A DNA stretch of 64,000 nucleotides from Gordonia asplenii (lineage in GTDB: Bacteria > Actinomycetota > Actinomycetes > Mycobacteriales > Mycobacteriaceae), in NCBI RefSeq assembly GCF_012933505.1, contig NZ_JABBNB010000004.1:1-64000 (forward strand), given 5' to 3'. Made by a program: the position numbers and the translations under genes. This document shows, in pieces, positions 9,182 to 17,928 of the stretch; the first letter of the stretch is position 1; each line of letters begins with the position of its first letter. A model generated the notes under the pieces. That model did no database searches. It saw nothing but the letters and a program-made list of their open reading frames with translations, and was not told the origin of the DNA.

Positions 9182-9586
9182 CTACTTTGCTATGAGTGCC
9201 TGCAGCACAGCGTGTAGGGCTTCGAGTGCTTCATCGCGCCCATCGACCTCAGCCCATAGTTCCGACCATTCGCTTCCTGCTGCCGTAGCGACGATGAGTG
9301 ATCGCCTAGCGTTGTCTCTGAGGTCCGGTGTCACTAGGACCCCCGACTCGTTCAACGACTGTGGCCCATAGGCCTCGTCGACGCTCGGGCCTCCGGGAAT
9401 GAGGGCAGCGACAGTCGCGGCAGCCGCGATTATTGTCAAACATCGATCGATTTCAAGATTGTCGCCATCCGTCTGAAGAGTTGACCTCAGCAGGATCAAC
9501 CGTTCGTCGGGTGAAGCCTCATCGAACTCGTCGACCCAGTCGCCCGCGTCGTCGTTGTCGAAAGGGCCGGTGTCCCATACTCCCAT
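9182..9586 (-). CDS. DUF4259 family protein
   Basis: A 134-residue protein whose start, MGVWDTGPFDNDDAGDWVDE, is the hallmark N-terminus of the DUF4259 family, followed by the helical body usual for the family. DUF4259 proteins often lie among polymorphic toxin and immunity genes; a biochemical role is not established. It is the only gene in the 8.5-11.6 kb interval on the minus strand, so it has its own promoter and is not part of the toxin transcript. It lies between the intact immunity gene and the orphan RHS tip, which suggests an orphan immunity gene left by an earlier toxin swap. That is inference. Confidence 0.8.
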   Translation of the reverse strand: MGVWDTGPFDNDDAGDWVDEFDEASPDERLILLRSTLQTDGDNLEIDRCLTIIAAAATVAALIPGGPSVDEAYGPQSLNESGVLVTPDLRDNARRSLIVATAAGSEWSELWAEVDGRDEALEALHAVLQALIAK

Positions 9587-9762
9587 GGTCGTATTCGCGT
9601 TCCAATTCGTCGTGTGGGCTTAATGGGCAATCTTGTGTCCTGCTGTACCGACGCTATGCGAGGGCACGATCGGAGTCATACGACATGCTTGACCTTCCGG
9701 CTGCAATGCTATCAGGTCTCTTGCGGACCCGATCAGAACTGCGGTAAAGATGAGATATCGGT

Positions 9763-10332
9763 GTCGGTGTGGGGGCAGACGCGGTGGGTGGGTGCGTCGA
9801 CGGTGTTGCGGTTCGCGGGTCAGCAGTACGATGCTGAGACGGGGTTGCATTACAATCGGTACCGGTATTGCAAGCCTGTGACCAGTGCGTATACCTCGAC
9901 TGATCCGTTGGGTGCGGGGCCGAATCCGGCGTCGGCGACGGCGTATGTGCACAATCCGTACACGTGGATCGACCCACTCGGGCTGAAAAGTGTGTGGGCT
10001 CGCCAGCGTCTTGAAGGGAGACAAGGGAGTCGGGCGCGCTGCACGGGACCTTGCGTCAAGGAATTGGGAGGTTGTAGGCAAAGAGGTGACTCTCAAAGGA
10101 GCAGGAAAACGAATGAGGTAACAAGGCCATAGTCGAAGTCGAGAATGGTCCTTTCGCGAGATTTACGAGAAACCAAAAGGTATTGATACCGCACGTCGAG
10201 AATGGCGGTGCTATTACTTTCCACGGAAATAATGCTGCCAGAATGTCGAGCAAGATTCTTGACCAGAGTGGCCAGGTCGTTGATCTCGCTAAATCTCACA
10301 CCGATTTCTCGTCGATCATCATGAAATACTAA
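9763..10332 (+). pseudogene. Orphan RHS C-terminal tip with a frameshifted nuclease-like toxin domain
   Basis: Bases 9763-9989 repeat bases 7861-8087 of the intact RHS gene with about 8 mismatches, covering the last RHS block through the second DPLGLK. The join is cut cleanly from the core: there is no start codon or upstream RHS sequence. Beyond DPLGLK a different domain follows, but it needs two frame changes. An extra A in the AAAA run at 9986-9989 moves the frame, after which VCGLASVLKGDKGVGRAARD and NWEVVGKEVTLKGAGKRMR read well. A stop at 10119 is passed by a second +1 shift, leading to AIVEVENGPFARFTRNQ, IPHVENGGAITFHGNNAARM and a TAA at 10330. This resembles PD-(D/E)xK nuclease toxins, where one expects EVK; here the Lys codon is GAG (Glu) at 10141. 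It is a silent toxin cassette, apparently decayed. Confidence 0.8.
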
Positions 10333-10350
10333 AGTCTCTTGGAGTTCGCT

Positions 10351-11190
10351 ATGAGTGATTCTGCAATCCAGAAGTTACAGGAGTCCGTTGAAGAAGTTGT
10401 ACGGGGGTGGTTGGCGAAGAGGCTATGTTATCCAAATTGTGATGGCAAGCGATTAGTAGTCAAGCTGTCAGACGATATCTGCTTAGAGGTATGCGCGTAC
10501 GTGTTTGCACTATACATCGATGACGGTTGCCGAGGGACCGGTCAGCCAACTGCGGAAATAGATACGAGCCTGTCATTACATTCTGAACGCGTGGCCGCGC
10601 TTCGCGGTGTAGCGGGACTCGACTCCGATGACCGTGCCTGGGCCTCCGGTCTAGCGACCGTCGCAGCTTCCCCAAGTAGTTGGAAATTTACCTTGCGGGA
10701 GAGCGGAGAAGTGGCTGCGTCTGACCGTACGGAGCGTTACGTGTCTACTGTTGAAGGAGCTGTCAATAGACTCCGTCATGAGATATCTGATCTTGACGAC
10801 ATATCCGCTCTATACCTTGCCAACTCGGACCAGGCTTGGCGGTTTAATGGTCTCCATTGCCTGGCTGTGACAGGTCTTGCTGGCGAGGTCGATGCAGGAT
10901 ACAGACTCTTCGAGAAGCTCTGCCTATCTGGGCCGCTCTCAGATGAGGGCCGTGCCGATCTCGCTGATGATGGAGCTAAGCTTCTCCAAGCGCTTGATCG
11001 TCGAGAGTTGGGTCGGCAGCTGATCGAATCGGTTGCCGAGCAGGCTCGTCGCAAACGAGAGGGTGAGGCTCAGCGGGAGGTTGAGCGTCGTGAGCGTATT
11101 GCTGCAAATGCAGAGCGGGATAGGACACGCGTGATCAAGCCATTGACGGTAAAGAAGGAATTTCGTCGACCGGGTAGGAGTGGTGAGTGA
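10351..11190 (+). CDS. Unrecognised 279-residue protein, candidate immunity gene of the orphan tip
   Basis: I do not recognise this protein. The ATG at 10351 has a TTGGAG site 6 bases upstream and lies 18 bases after the stop of the orphan toxin cassette, the place where an immunity gene would be. The first 140 residues look like a small alpha/beta domain with acidic stretches. Residues about 140-220 are helical. The last 60 residues are extremely rich in Arg, Glu and Lys (QARRKREGEAQREVERRER) and probably form a long single helix or coiled coil. There is no signal peptide or membrane segment. The stop overlaps the next start, so the two genes are translationally coupled. Its open frame shows that it is maintained even though the toxin part has decayed. 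Confidence 0.6.
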   Translation: MSDSAIQKLQESVEEVVRGWLAKRLCYPNCDGKRLVVKLSDDICLEVCAYVFALYIDDGCRGTGQPTAEIDTSLSLHSERVAALRGVAGLDSDDRAWASGLATVAASPSSWKFTLRESGEVAASDRTERYVSTVEGAVNRLRHEISDLDDISALYLANSDQAWRFNGLHCLAVTGLAGEVDAGYRLFEKLCLSGPLSDEGRADLADDGAKLLQALDRRELGRQLIESVAEQARRKREGEAQREVERRERIAANAERDRTRVIKPLTVKKEFRRPGRSGE

Positions 11191-11579
11191 TGTCGTATGA
11201 TATCGCGGCGTTTGATGTGCGGGTGGCGCCACGTGAGCCTGATGAGTTTGTCGGGTGGTACGAGGATGTAATGGATGATGAGACCGAGCCGGGGGGTGTC
11301 GATCCGAGCTCGGCTTTGGGGCGTTGGTGTGCGTTGATGCAGAATGAGTTTCCGGACGGTGGTGGTGACGATGATGGTGGGCCTGCGGCTGATTATTCGT
11401 CGAGTTATCCGGCTTTGGTGTATGTGGCTGGTGGATGGGGTGACGCAGAAGAGATTCGAGCGGCGAGCTTGCGGTATGCGCGTTCGGAGGCAGTCGGAGT
11501 GTTCGCGCTCAGTGACGACGTACCGGCGTTGTGGTGGCCCGATGGCTCGGGTGGGTTAGAGTTGATCCACGAGTTTTGA
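11190..11579 (+). CDS. Unrecognised acidic 129-residue protein
   Basis: The ATG at 11190 overlaps the stop of the upstream gene (TGATG). The protein is strongly acidic, with an Asp/Glu/Gly-rich middle (DDETEPGG, DGGGDDDGGPAADY) and a C-terminal stretch with many aromatic residues (VYVAGGWGDAEE, PALWWPDGSGGLELIHEF). The shape YDIAAFDVRVAPREPDEFVGWY at the start resembles a family of small hypothetical proteins found next to polymorphic toxins in actinomycetes, but I cannot name it. An acidic surface would suit an inhibitor of a nuclease. Coupled translation with the gene before it suggests a shared role as immunity genes; this is inference. Confidence 0.6.
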   Translation: MSYDIAAFDVRVAPREPDEFVGWYEDVMDDETEPGGVDPSSALGRWCALMQNEFPDGGGDDDGGPAADYSSSYPALVYVAGGWGDAEEIRAASLRYARSEAVGVFALSDDVPALWWPDGSGGLELIHEF

Positions 11580-11637
11580 GGTGTCCGGCGGTTCGTGGAC
11601 AGTCGATTGTCCGAGAAATGTCACGCTGTACCGCGAC

Positions 11638-12008
11638 CGAACCATTCACCTCTACTTGACTAGGCGTCGAATAGTCCAGCGCCGAATGGCGGCGCCTGCT
11701 ATTGTATCGTAGTTCGACATACCGCGTGATGGCCTTTGCCGCACGCTCTCGTGTCGGGTATTGCTTTCGGTTGACACACTAGTTATTCAGAGTGCCGTTG
11801 AACGACTCGGCCCACGCATTGTCCTAACAGACGCTGGTGCGTCCAACAAACCGCTTGACGTTGTGTTTCGTGGCGCAGTGAGCAAAGTCTGACGACATAT
11901 ACTGACTTCCGCGGTCGCTGCGAAATATTGTGACGTCAGGAACGATAGGAACGTTCTCGGCGGCCATGTCGAGGGCGGCGATAACCAGACGATTGGCGCG
12001 GACCTGTG
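11638..12008 (-). pseudogene. Remnant of an IS3-family transposase (OrfB, integrase core)
   Basis: Read on the minus strand, one continuous frame from about 12008 to 11638 gives the C-terminal half of an IS3-type OrfB transposase. It shows IFRSDRGSQYMSSDFA (second catalytic Asp), DNAWAESFNGTLNN (catalytic Glu) and YNSRRRHSALDYSTPSQ. Two TAG codons interrupt it, one just before DNAWAESFNG and one just after GTLNN. The N-terminal half, OrfA and the terminal inverted repeats are not visible, so the element is dead. The rest of 11580-12297 contains no gene. The relic lies exactly between the toxin island and the ESX genes and probably marks past rearrangement. Confidence 0.85.
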
Positions 12009-12297
12009 TCTACCGCGACGAATCTGAAGTGTAATTCCTGCGCATTCGCTATTCATCGGGATGGTGTTCGTTGTCACCAGACTCCCGATGTAGGGGAGTA
12101 TCGTCCGAGCTCGGACTGAGAATTTGTAGCGCTATGGAATCTGATTGGGGCGGTTTCGGCACCCGGTCGCGGCGACAACTTGACCGCAATGGATGATAGG
12201 CGCAGCAGCAAGATAAACTGCGTCGGCGAAGTATCAAGAGATGGATCGGCGGGTACTGTGGAAGCCGCTTGCTGAGCGCAACCGAGGGGTGATTCTG

Positions 12298-15200
12298 TTG
12301 GGTACCAGACTGGTCCACCGACCAGCGCGTCTCCATAGCGACCCGCTACCCAAGGATCCGCTGGTCATTGCGCGTGTGCCGTCGATCGAGTCGACCGGCG
12401 GGGGCCAGTCGGCACTCCGCGCGATCCTGCCGTTGTTCGCCGGGTTGGGCATGATGGCGATGATGATGTCGTCGGGCAACCCGATCAGGATGATCGCTGG
12501 TGGCGCGATGGTGACGGGAGCGATCATCGGCGGCATCGCGATGCTGGTCTACGCCAAGACGGGCGCGCGCAAGAAGGCCGAGCAGCAGCGCGGCGTCTAC
12601 GTCCAATATTTGGCCGGCACCCGGTCCGACATCGAGAACGAGATCCGCGATCAGCGCGAGCTGGCGACGCGGCGGCATCCAGCGCCGGCGAACCTCCTCG
12701 AAGTGATTCGCGACCCGTCAAGGTTGTGGGAGAGACGACCGACCGACCCCGATTTTCTGACTGTTCGCATCGGGAGCGGCGTCGGACCGCTGGCACGCAC
12801 GGTACGGACCGCAACCGACGATGACCCCCTTAAACGGCCCGAGCCGGTTGCTCAAGCGCACCTGGACCGCGTCCTCGCGCTGACCGAGCGCATCGACAAT
12901 CTGCCGATCGCGGTCCCACTCGCGGGAGTCGTCTCGGTCGTCGGGCCACCCGAACTCACATACGAGGCCGTCCGCGCGATGGCTGCGCACGTCGCAGCGT
13001 TCCACGCCCCCGATGATGTCCGCATACACCTTGCACTGCCGGTCCGCGGTCTATCCGAGGCGTACCGCTGGGCGCTGTGGCTTCCACACATCCTCGACCC
13101 CGAGAGGTTCGACGGCCCACTCGGGCGCCGACAGACGTCCACCGACGCAGACGACCTCACCGCTTTGACCGAGGAGATCGCCCGTCGCCGCGACGACCTG
13201 GCCGAGAAGGGTAAGCGCTACGGCGATCACATCGTCGAGGGCCACCACCTGATCATCGTGATGGACTCCACCGACCCTCACGGCCGAGAAGTATTGTCCA
13301 GGGTCCTCGTCGGCCCGGAATTGCGACAGCTCAAGATCGTTCTGGTCGTTCTGAACACCGACCGTCAGCTGGAGCCCGGCATCGTCGACTCCCGCGTGAC
13401 GATCGCCGACGATCGTTCAGTCACAGTCGAAGTCGTTACCGAGGGCCCCAAACGGATCGGCGACGACGACATGTCTCAACGCGAGCGCCGACTGACCCGG
13501 GGGGCCACCCGTGGTTCGCTCGACGTCGTCAGCGTCGCGCTCGCGGAGAACATCGGACGCAGGCTGGCGCCGATCCGGCTTGTCGAGGACACCGTCCCGG
13601 ACGCCCCGCTCGAAACGACGATCACGTTGGATCGGCTCCTCGGTATCGACGATTTCGGCTCCTACGACATCGACGCAATGTGGGCGCCACGGCCCCTCGA
13701 CGACTTCCTCAATGTCCCGTTCGGCGTCGACGCCACCGGCTCACCGGTGCGGTTGAACCTCAAGGAATCAGCACAGGACGGAATGGGCCCGCACGGGCTC
13801 TGTGTAGGTGCCACCGGATCGGGAAAGTCAGAGGTGCTGCGCACTCTCGTTCTGGCACAAGCCGTTTGGCATTCGCCTGAGCGTCTGGCTCTCGTACTTG
13901 TCGACTACAAGGGTGGTGCGGCGTTCGCCGGACTCGACCAATTGCCGCACACCACCGCGATGGTGGACAACCTTTCCGACGACGCGGGACTCGTCGACCG
14001 CCTGCATGATGCGATTCTCGGCGAAATGCAGCGGAGGCAACAGGTATTGCAGGCCGCCGGGTCGTTGCCGAACGTCACTGAATACAACCGACGCCGTGAC
14101 GCCGGGCAAGACCTGGAGCCACTTCCCGACCTGTTGGTGATCATCGACGAGTTCGGTGAGATACTCACGGCCAAACCGGATTTCATCGATCTCTTCGTCC
14201 AGATCGGCCGCATCGGCCGCTCCATCGGCGTACACCTCCTCTTAGCCACTCAACGTCTTGAAGAGAGCAAACTGCGAGGTCTTGAATCGCACCTGTCGTA
14301 CCGCATCGCGCTACGCACCTTCTCTGCCCAAGAGTCCCGTACCGTGATCGGATCGCCCGACGCCCACCAACTTCCACCCATTCCGGGTTCCGGCATTCTC
14401 AAAGTCGATCCCGATATCTTCTCGCGATTCAAAGCCGCCTACGTGTCGGGCAAATACGTTCCACCCGCCGAGGCCGAAGACACCACCCTGCCGCCCATAC
14501 CGATGCCGTTCGGACTGAACAACTCAACGTCGGCCTGGCTCGCAGACAAGCAACTCGAATACACGCGATCCATTCGCGGCACCGACGTCGACGCCGACGA
14601 TGATCCATTCAGCATGACCACCCTCGACATGCTCGCCGTCCGACTGGGCCGGCATGCCGACAGAGTTCGCCAGATCTGGCTTCCTCCGCTACCGTCGTCG
14701 CTGACTTTCGACGCCGTCGTCGGTCCGATCGAGATCGCCCGTGACCGCGGCTTGACCGCCGCTGACCGAACCGATTGGGGTCAGTTGCGGTTCCCGATCG
14801 GGCTCAAAGACCGCCCGCTTCGGCAATGGCAGGGGCCGTTCATCCTCGACCTCGCGGGATCTGGCGGCCACATGGTCTTCATCGGATCACCTCAGTCCGG
14901 CAAGACGACGGCGCTGCGCGCATTGGTCCTGGGCGCGGCCCTTACGCACACCCCAGACGAAGCAGCGTTCTATCTGATCGACATGGCCGGAAGCGGGCTG
15001 CGACCGATGGCCCGTCTGCCGCATGTCGGCGACGTCGCAACGCGCTTCGACACCGACCGTATTCGGCGCACAGTCGCCGAGATGATGACCCAACTCGCCG
15101 AACGGGAACGGATCTTCGCCGACCACCAGCTGGAGACCGTCGAACAGATGCGTCAGCTGCACCGCGTCGGGAAACTACCCGAATTACGTTGCGCCGACGT

Positions 15201-16344
15201 ATTTTTGGTCATCGACGGTTGGTGGACGTTCCGTGAGGAATACGAAGAACTCGCGCGGGAGGTGCAGGAATTCGCCGCCCGTGGCCTCGGCTTCGGACTA
15301 CACCTCATCGTCACCACCGGCCGCTGGGCCGATTTTCGGGTGCAGATGCAGGGCATGCTGGGCACCCGCGTCGAGATGCGATTGAATGACCCGCTCGATT
15401 CGACGATCGGTCGCCGCCTCATCGAGACCATACGTCCCGACAATCCGGGGCGATGCGTCGACCAAGAACAGCTGATGTGCCAGGTCTCGACGCCCAGTTA
15501 CGGGGCTGAGGCGTTGACGACGTCGGAGGCCACGATTACCGCCATCGCCGACGCCTGGCGCGGTGCCAACGCGCCGGCGGTACGGATGTTGCCCGACGAG
15601 ATCTCGCTCGACGCGATAAAGCGTGAGCATCCTTCTGTCGGTCACGTCGTCATCGGAGTCAACGAATCCGACCTGATGCCCGCGCGCCTCGATTTGCTCG
15701 GGACCGATCAGCATTTGCTGGTCCTCGGTGATTCCGGCAGTGGCAAGACCAACATCGCGCGCACCATCGTCGACGACCTGTGCCCGCGATTCTCCGAGGG
15801 ACAACTGGTGTTCGCCGTGTTCGACCTCAAACGGCAGTTGATGGACATCGTGCCGACGGAGTTCATCGGTGGCTACGCCGGGACGGTGAATGTCGCTGCG
15901 CAACTGGTGCTTTCGATCGTGAAGGAACTCGAGCGACGTGTGCCGCCTGATGACATCACCACCCAGCAACTGCGCGAGAGGTCTTGGTGGTCCGGCCCCG
16001 AAGTCGTGATCATCGCCGACGACTACGATTTGATGGAGGGAACGAACAGCCCGCTGCGCCCCCTCGTTCCTTTTCTGCCGCAGGCGCGTGATCTCGGGTT
16101 CCACGTGGTGGTGTTGCGGCGCGGAGGTGGCGCATCGCGTGCCATGTACGAGCCGGTGATCCAGGCGCTCAAGGAAAGCGGTTCAGCCGGTCTGCTGCTT
16201 TCGGGAGATCGGCAGGAGGGACAGATGTGGCCGAAAGCATGGATGTCGCAGTTGCCTCCCGGCCGAGGCGATCTCATTCAACGTGGCAAGTCTCCGCGAC
16301 GAATTCAATTGGCGTTGGTGCCGGCCGACGCACACGGCGATTAG
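12298..16344 (+). CDS. eccC: EccC-type type VII secretion ATPase (fused, three ATPase domains)
   Basis: Membrane-bound FtsK/SpoIIIE-type ATPase that recognises WXG100 substrates and powers type VII secretion. TTG 12298 is chosen because GAGGGG at 12284-12289 gives ideal spacing and the product (1348 residues) then begins MGTRLVHRPAR, like known EccC starts; an ATG at 12241 and a GTG at 12289 are alternatives. Two hydrophobic segments follow about 40 residues in. Three P-loop domains are present: GATGSGKS (bases 13807-13830), GSPQSGKT (14884-14907) and GDSGSGKT (15727-15750). Domain 1 has a good Walker B (LLVIIDEF). The single fused chain matches ESX-4-type EccC, not the split EccCa/EccCb. It is followed by an unknown gene and two WXG100-like genes. 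Confidence 0.93.
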   Translation: MGTRLVHRPARLHSDPLPKDPLVIARVPSIESTGGGQSALRAILPLFAGLGMMAMMMSSGNPIRMIAGGAMVTGAIIGGIAMLVYAKTGARKKAEQQRGVYVQYLAGTRSDIENEIRDQRELATRRHPAPANLLEVIRDPSRLWERRPTDPDFLTVRIGSGVGPLARTVRTATDDDPLKRPEPVAQAHLDRVLALTERIDNLPIAVPLAGVVSVVGPPELTYEAVRAMAAHVAAFHAPDDVRIHLALPVRGLSEAYRWALWLPHILDPERFDGPLGRRQTSTDADDLTALTEEIARRRDDLAEKGKRYGDHIVEGHHLIIVMDSTDPHGREVLSRVLVGPELRQLKIVLVVLNTDRQLEPGIVDSRVTIADDRSVTVEVVTEGPKRIGDDDMSQRERRLTRGATRGSLDVVSVALAENIGRRLAPIRLVEDTVPDAPLETTITLDRLLGIDDFGSYDIDAMWAPRPLDDFLNVPFGVDATGSPVRLNLKESAQDGMGPHGLCVGATGSGKSEVLRTLVLAQAVWHSPERLALVLVDYKGGAAFAGLDQLPHTTAMVDNLSDDAGLVDRLHDAILGEMQRRQQVLQAAGSLPNVTEYNRRRDAGQDLEPLPDLLVIIDEFGEILTAKPDFIDLFVQIGRIGRSIGVHLLLATQRLEESKLRGLESHLSYRIALRTFSAQESRTVIGSPDAHQLPPIPGSGILKVDPDIFSRFKAAYVSGKYVPPAEAEDTTLPPIPMPFGLNNSTSAWLADKQLEYTRSIRGTDVDADDDPFSMTTLDMLAVRLGRHADRVRQIWLPPLPSSLTFDAVVGPIEIARDRGLTAADRTDWGQLRFPIGLKDRPLRQWQGPFILDLAGSGGHMVFIGSPQSGKTTALRALVLGAALTHTPDEAAFYLIDMAGSGLRPMARLPHVGDVATRFDTDRIRRTVAEMMTQLAERERIFADHQLETVEQMRQLHRVGKLPELRCADVFLVIDGWWTFREEYEELAREVQEFAARGLGFGLHLIVTTGRWADFRVQMQGMLGTRVEMRLNDPLDSTIGRRLIETIRPDNPGRCVDQEQLMCQVSTPSYGAEALTTSEATITAIADAWRGANAPAVRMLPDEISLDAIKREHPSVGHVVIGVNESDLMPARLDLLGTDQHLLVLGDSGSGKTNIARTIVDDLCPRFSEGQLVFAVFDLKRQLMDIVPTEFIGGYAGTVNVAAQLVLSIVKELERRVPPDDITTQQLRERSWWSGPEVVIIADDYDLMEGTNSPLRPLVPFLPQARDLGFHVVVLRRGGGASRAMYEPVIQALKESGSAGLLLSGDRQEGQMWPKAWMSQLPPGRGDLIQRGKSPRRIQLALVPADAHGD

Positions 16345-16387
16345 TTGTGACCGATCCAGACTCGATACGACAACCGAAGGGCAAGCA

Positions 16388-17137
16388 GTGACCGTTGACG
16401 GCGAGACAGACGACCGTACGGAGGATTCCGCACACGATGACCGGATATCTCCTCGTGAACTCGCCATCGAGTGGCACCCGGATGCTTTGCGGCCCAACTT
16501 CGAGTGGTCAGTCGCGTTACCCACCGATTGGGCGGTACTGCAGACGCACCCTTCGCTCTGGCAGCGTCAGAACGAGCGCATCGTCGACGACTATTACGGT
16601 GGTAAACGGGTCGCCGCAAGAGTGCGTCGTGCATTACTGCGGTCGCTGGAAGACGCCGTTGCGGTCACCCAGAAGAATCGCGTTCTGCTGACCTTGATTC
16701 GACCCGGCGTCGACGCGGAGGGGAGGATCGAAAATGTGGCCCTCAACGTTATGTTCACATCGAGTTCACCGCGGCTTGCGTCGATGGCTCCGATCCGGAA
16801 AGCCCTCGAAACAAAACCGGGTACGACCGAAGAACTGACCACGCCGTCGGGCAACGCGTACGTCGTCTTTGTACGGACCGACGAGCAACAAGACGGTGAC
16901 ACCACCAGGGAGTCAGTGTCGGTGCAGGCGTTCTATCCGCTGCCGTCGACCACCTGGACGCTCGTCGTCGGTACGACCGCTCCGCGGCCCGACCTGACCG
17001 AGGCCCTGCGGGACATGGTCATTCGCTTGATCGCCAGTGTGTCCTGGGGATCAGACGCGGTCCCGACTGAACCGGCTCCGGCCGCTGACCTGCCCGACGC
17101 CGTCTCGCTGGTCTCCTACCGAGTGAACAATGGCTGA
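16388..17137 (+). CDS. Unrecognised ESX-linked protein
   Basis: A 249-residue protein that starts at GTG 16388, with GAAGGG 6 bases upstream and 43 bases after eccC. The first 35 residues are acidic and probably disordered. The rest looks like an alpha/beta domain: FEWSVALPTDWAVLQTHP, then VLLTLIRPG, VVFVRTD, VQAFYPLPSTTWTLVVGTT and a C-terminal helix. This layout recalls the Mog1/LpqN-like fold, a weak resemblance. No signal peptide or membrane segment is visible. Its place, between eccC and two esx-like genes, is the place of Rv3446c in the M. tuberculosis ESX-4 cluster, so a cytosolic ESX accessory role is likely but not shown. I do not recognise it as EspG. Confidence 0.65.
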   Translation: MTVDGETDDRTEDSAHDDRISPRELAIEWHPDALRPNFEWSVALPTDWAVLQTHPSLWQRQNERIVDDYYGGKRVAARVRRALLRSLEDAVAVTQKNRVLLTLIRPGVDAEGRIENVALNVMFTSSSPRLASMAPIRKALETKPGTTEELTTPSGNAYVVFVRTDEQQDGDTTRESVSVQAFYPLPSTTWTLVVGTTAPRPDLTEALRDMVIRLIASVSWGSDAVPTEPAPAADLPDAVSLVSYRVNNG

Positions 17138-17226
17138 CGAGAGTCGGGGCCCGGGTGGCCGACACGATGTGATGATGTTAGCCTCGGCAACGAGTGATGC
17201 CGTCGACGGGGAAGGGGTGTTCTCGC

Positions 17227-17553
17227 GTGGGTGACTACATTCGCGTGCCCAAGCAGCACATGATCAGGCTGGGCCAGGATCTGCAGAACGTGAAGACACA
17301 GCTCGACGCTGAGAACGCCGCAGGCACCACGGTCACGGGTTACGACCACCGCCACGGCGCCAAGGTGGAGAGTTCCGAAGACGCCTTCCAGGGGGCGTGG
17401 AAAACCAGCATCAAGATGCTGTCGGAAGCTATCGGCGATCTCGGTAAAGTCGCTGAAGCGATCGGCAATGGCGCCGAGGCCATCGACAGCCAGTTGGCAG
17501 ACGCTGCGAACAAAGCCGCGGGCAATTTGTCGCAATTCAATTTTCACATCTGA
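17227..17553 (+). CDS. WXG100-like ESX protein
   Basis: A 108-residue helical protein. The GTG at 17227 with GAAGGGG at 17211-17217 is the best start; an upstream ATG at 17194 lacks a ribosome site. The sequence (YIRVPKQHMIRLGQDLQNVK, then FQGAWKTSIKMLSEAIGDLG) forms two helices joined around a Trp, in the WXG100 manner, though the W-x-G turn is not strict (AWKTS). It lies 20 bases ahead of a second WXG100-like gene and corresponds in position to esxU/esxT of ESX-4. The two products probably form a heterodimer exported by the EccC machine encoded upstream. Confidence 0.78.
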   Translation: MGDYIRVPKQHMIRLGQDLQNVKTQLDAENAAGTTVTGYDHRHGAKVESSEDAFQGAWKTSIKMLSEAIGDLGKVAEAIGNGAEAIDSQLADAANKAAGNLSQFNFHI

Positions 17554-17573
17554 GATTGGGGACGGATCTCATC

Positions 17574-17867
17574 ATGGCTGGAGATATCTTCGCTTGGCGT
17601 GACTCGGCAGCGACGTCGGCGAAAGACCGCGTGCTGAACATTTCCCATGCCCTGCAAGCCGACATCACAGACCTGGACGGCAAGATCAAAGGCCGCGGCG
17701 GGTGGGTGGGTACCGAACATGACACATTCGTCGACGTCTTCGACAGTTGGGACAAAGCGGCCACATCGGTGAGTCAGATTCTGGATGCCGTATCCAAGCT
17801 GATCGGTGCGGGTGGCGACGCGGTAGTCGGCTACAAAGACAAGGTCAATCAGGCGTTGGGGGATTGA
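17574..17867 (+). CDS. WXG100-family ESX protein
   Basis: A 97-residue WXG100 protein with the turn GGWVGTEHDTF between two predicted helices. The ATG at 17574 has a GGGGAC-like site; a TTG at 17556 is less likely. It is the probable partner of the protein encoded just upstream, and the pair matches the esx pair of ESX-4 loci in order. The gene ends 61 bases before the stop of the EspI-like gene on the other strand, so the two transcripts converge. No clear hairpin terminator is visible between them. Confidence 0.82.
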   Translation: MAGDIFAWRDSAATSAKDRVLNISHALQADITDLDGKIKGRGGWVGTEHDTFVDVFDSWDKAATSVSQILDAVSKLIGAGGDAVVGYKDKVNQALGD

Positions 17868-17928
17868 TTCCGACTCGATTCGTTCCTCCCCGACGCTCTG
17901 CAGAATGGCACATAACAGTCGTTACGCA

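Noticed and set aside
9093..9371. Plus-strand small gene across the DUF4259 gene
   Set aside because: It overlaps the recognisable DUF4259 gene on the other strand and shows no ribosome site or protein-like composition.
9614..10132. Complete 172-residue gene spanning the orphan RHS tip
   Set aside because: Only the part from 9763 matches RHS. The part before it has no homology or ribosome site, and the part after 9989 runs in the wrong frame for the toxin domain.
11787..12077. Minus-strand 96-residue gene in the IS region
   Set aside because: It is in a different frame from the transposase remnant, whose frame carries the family motifs, so it is a by-product.
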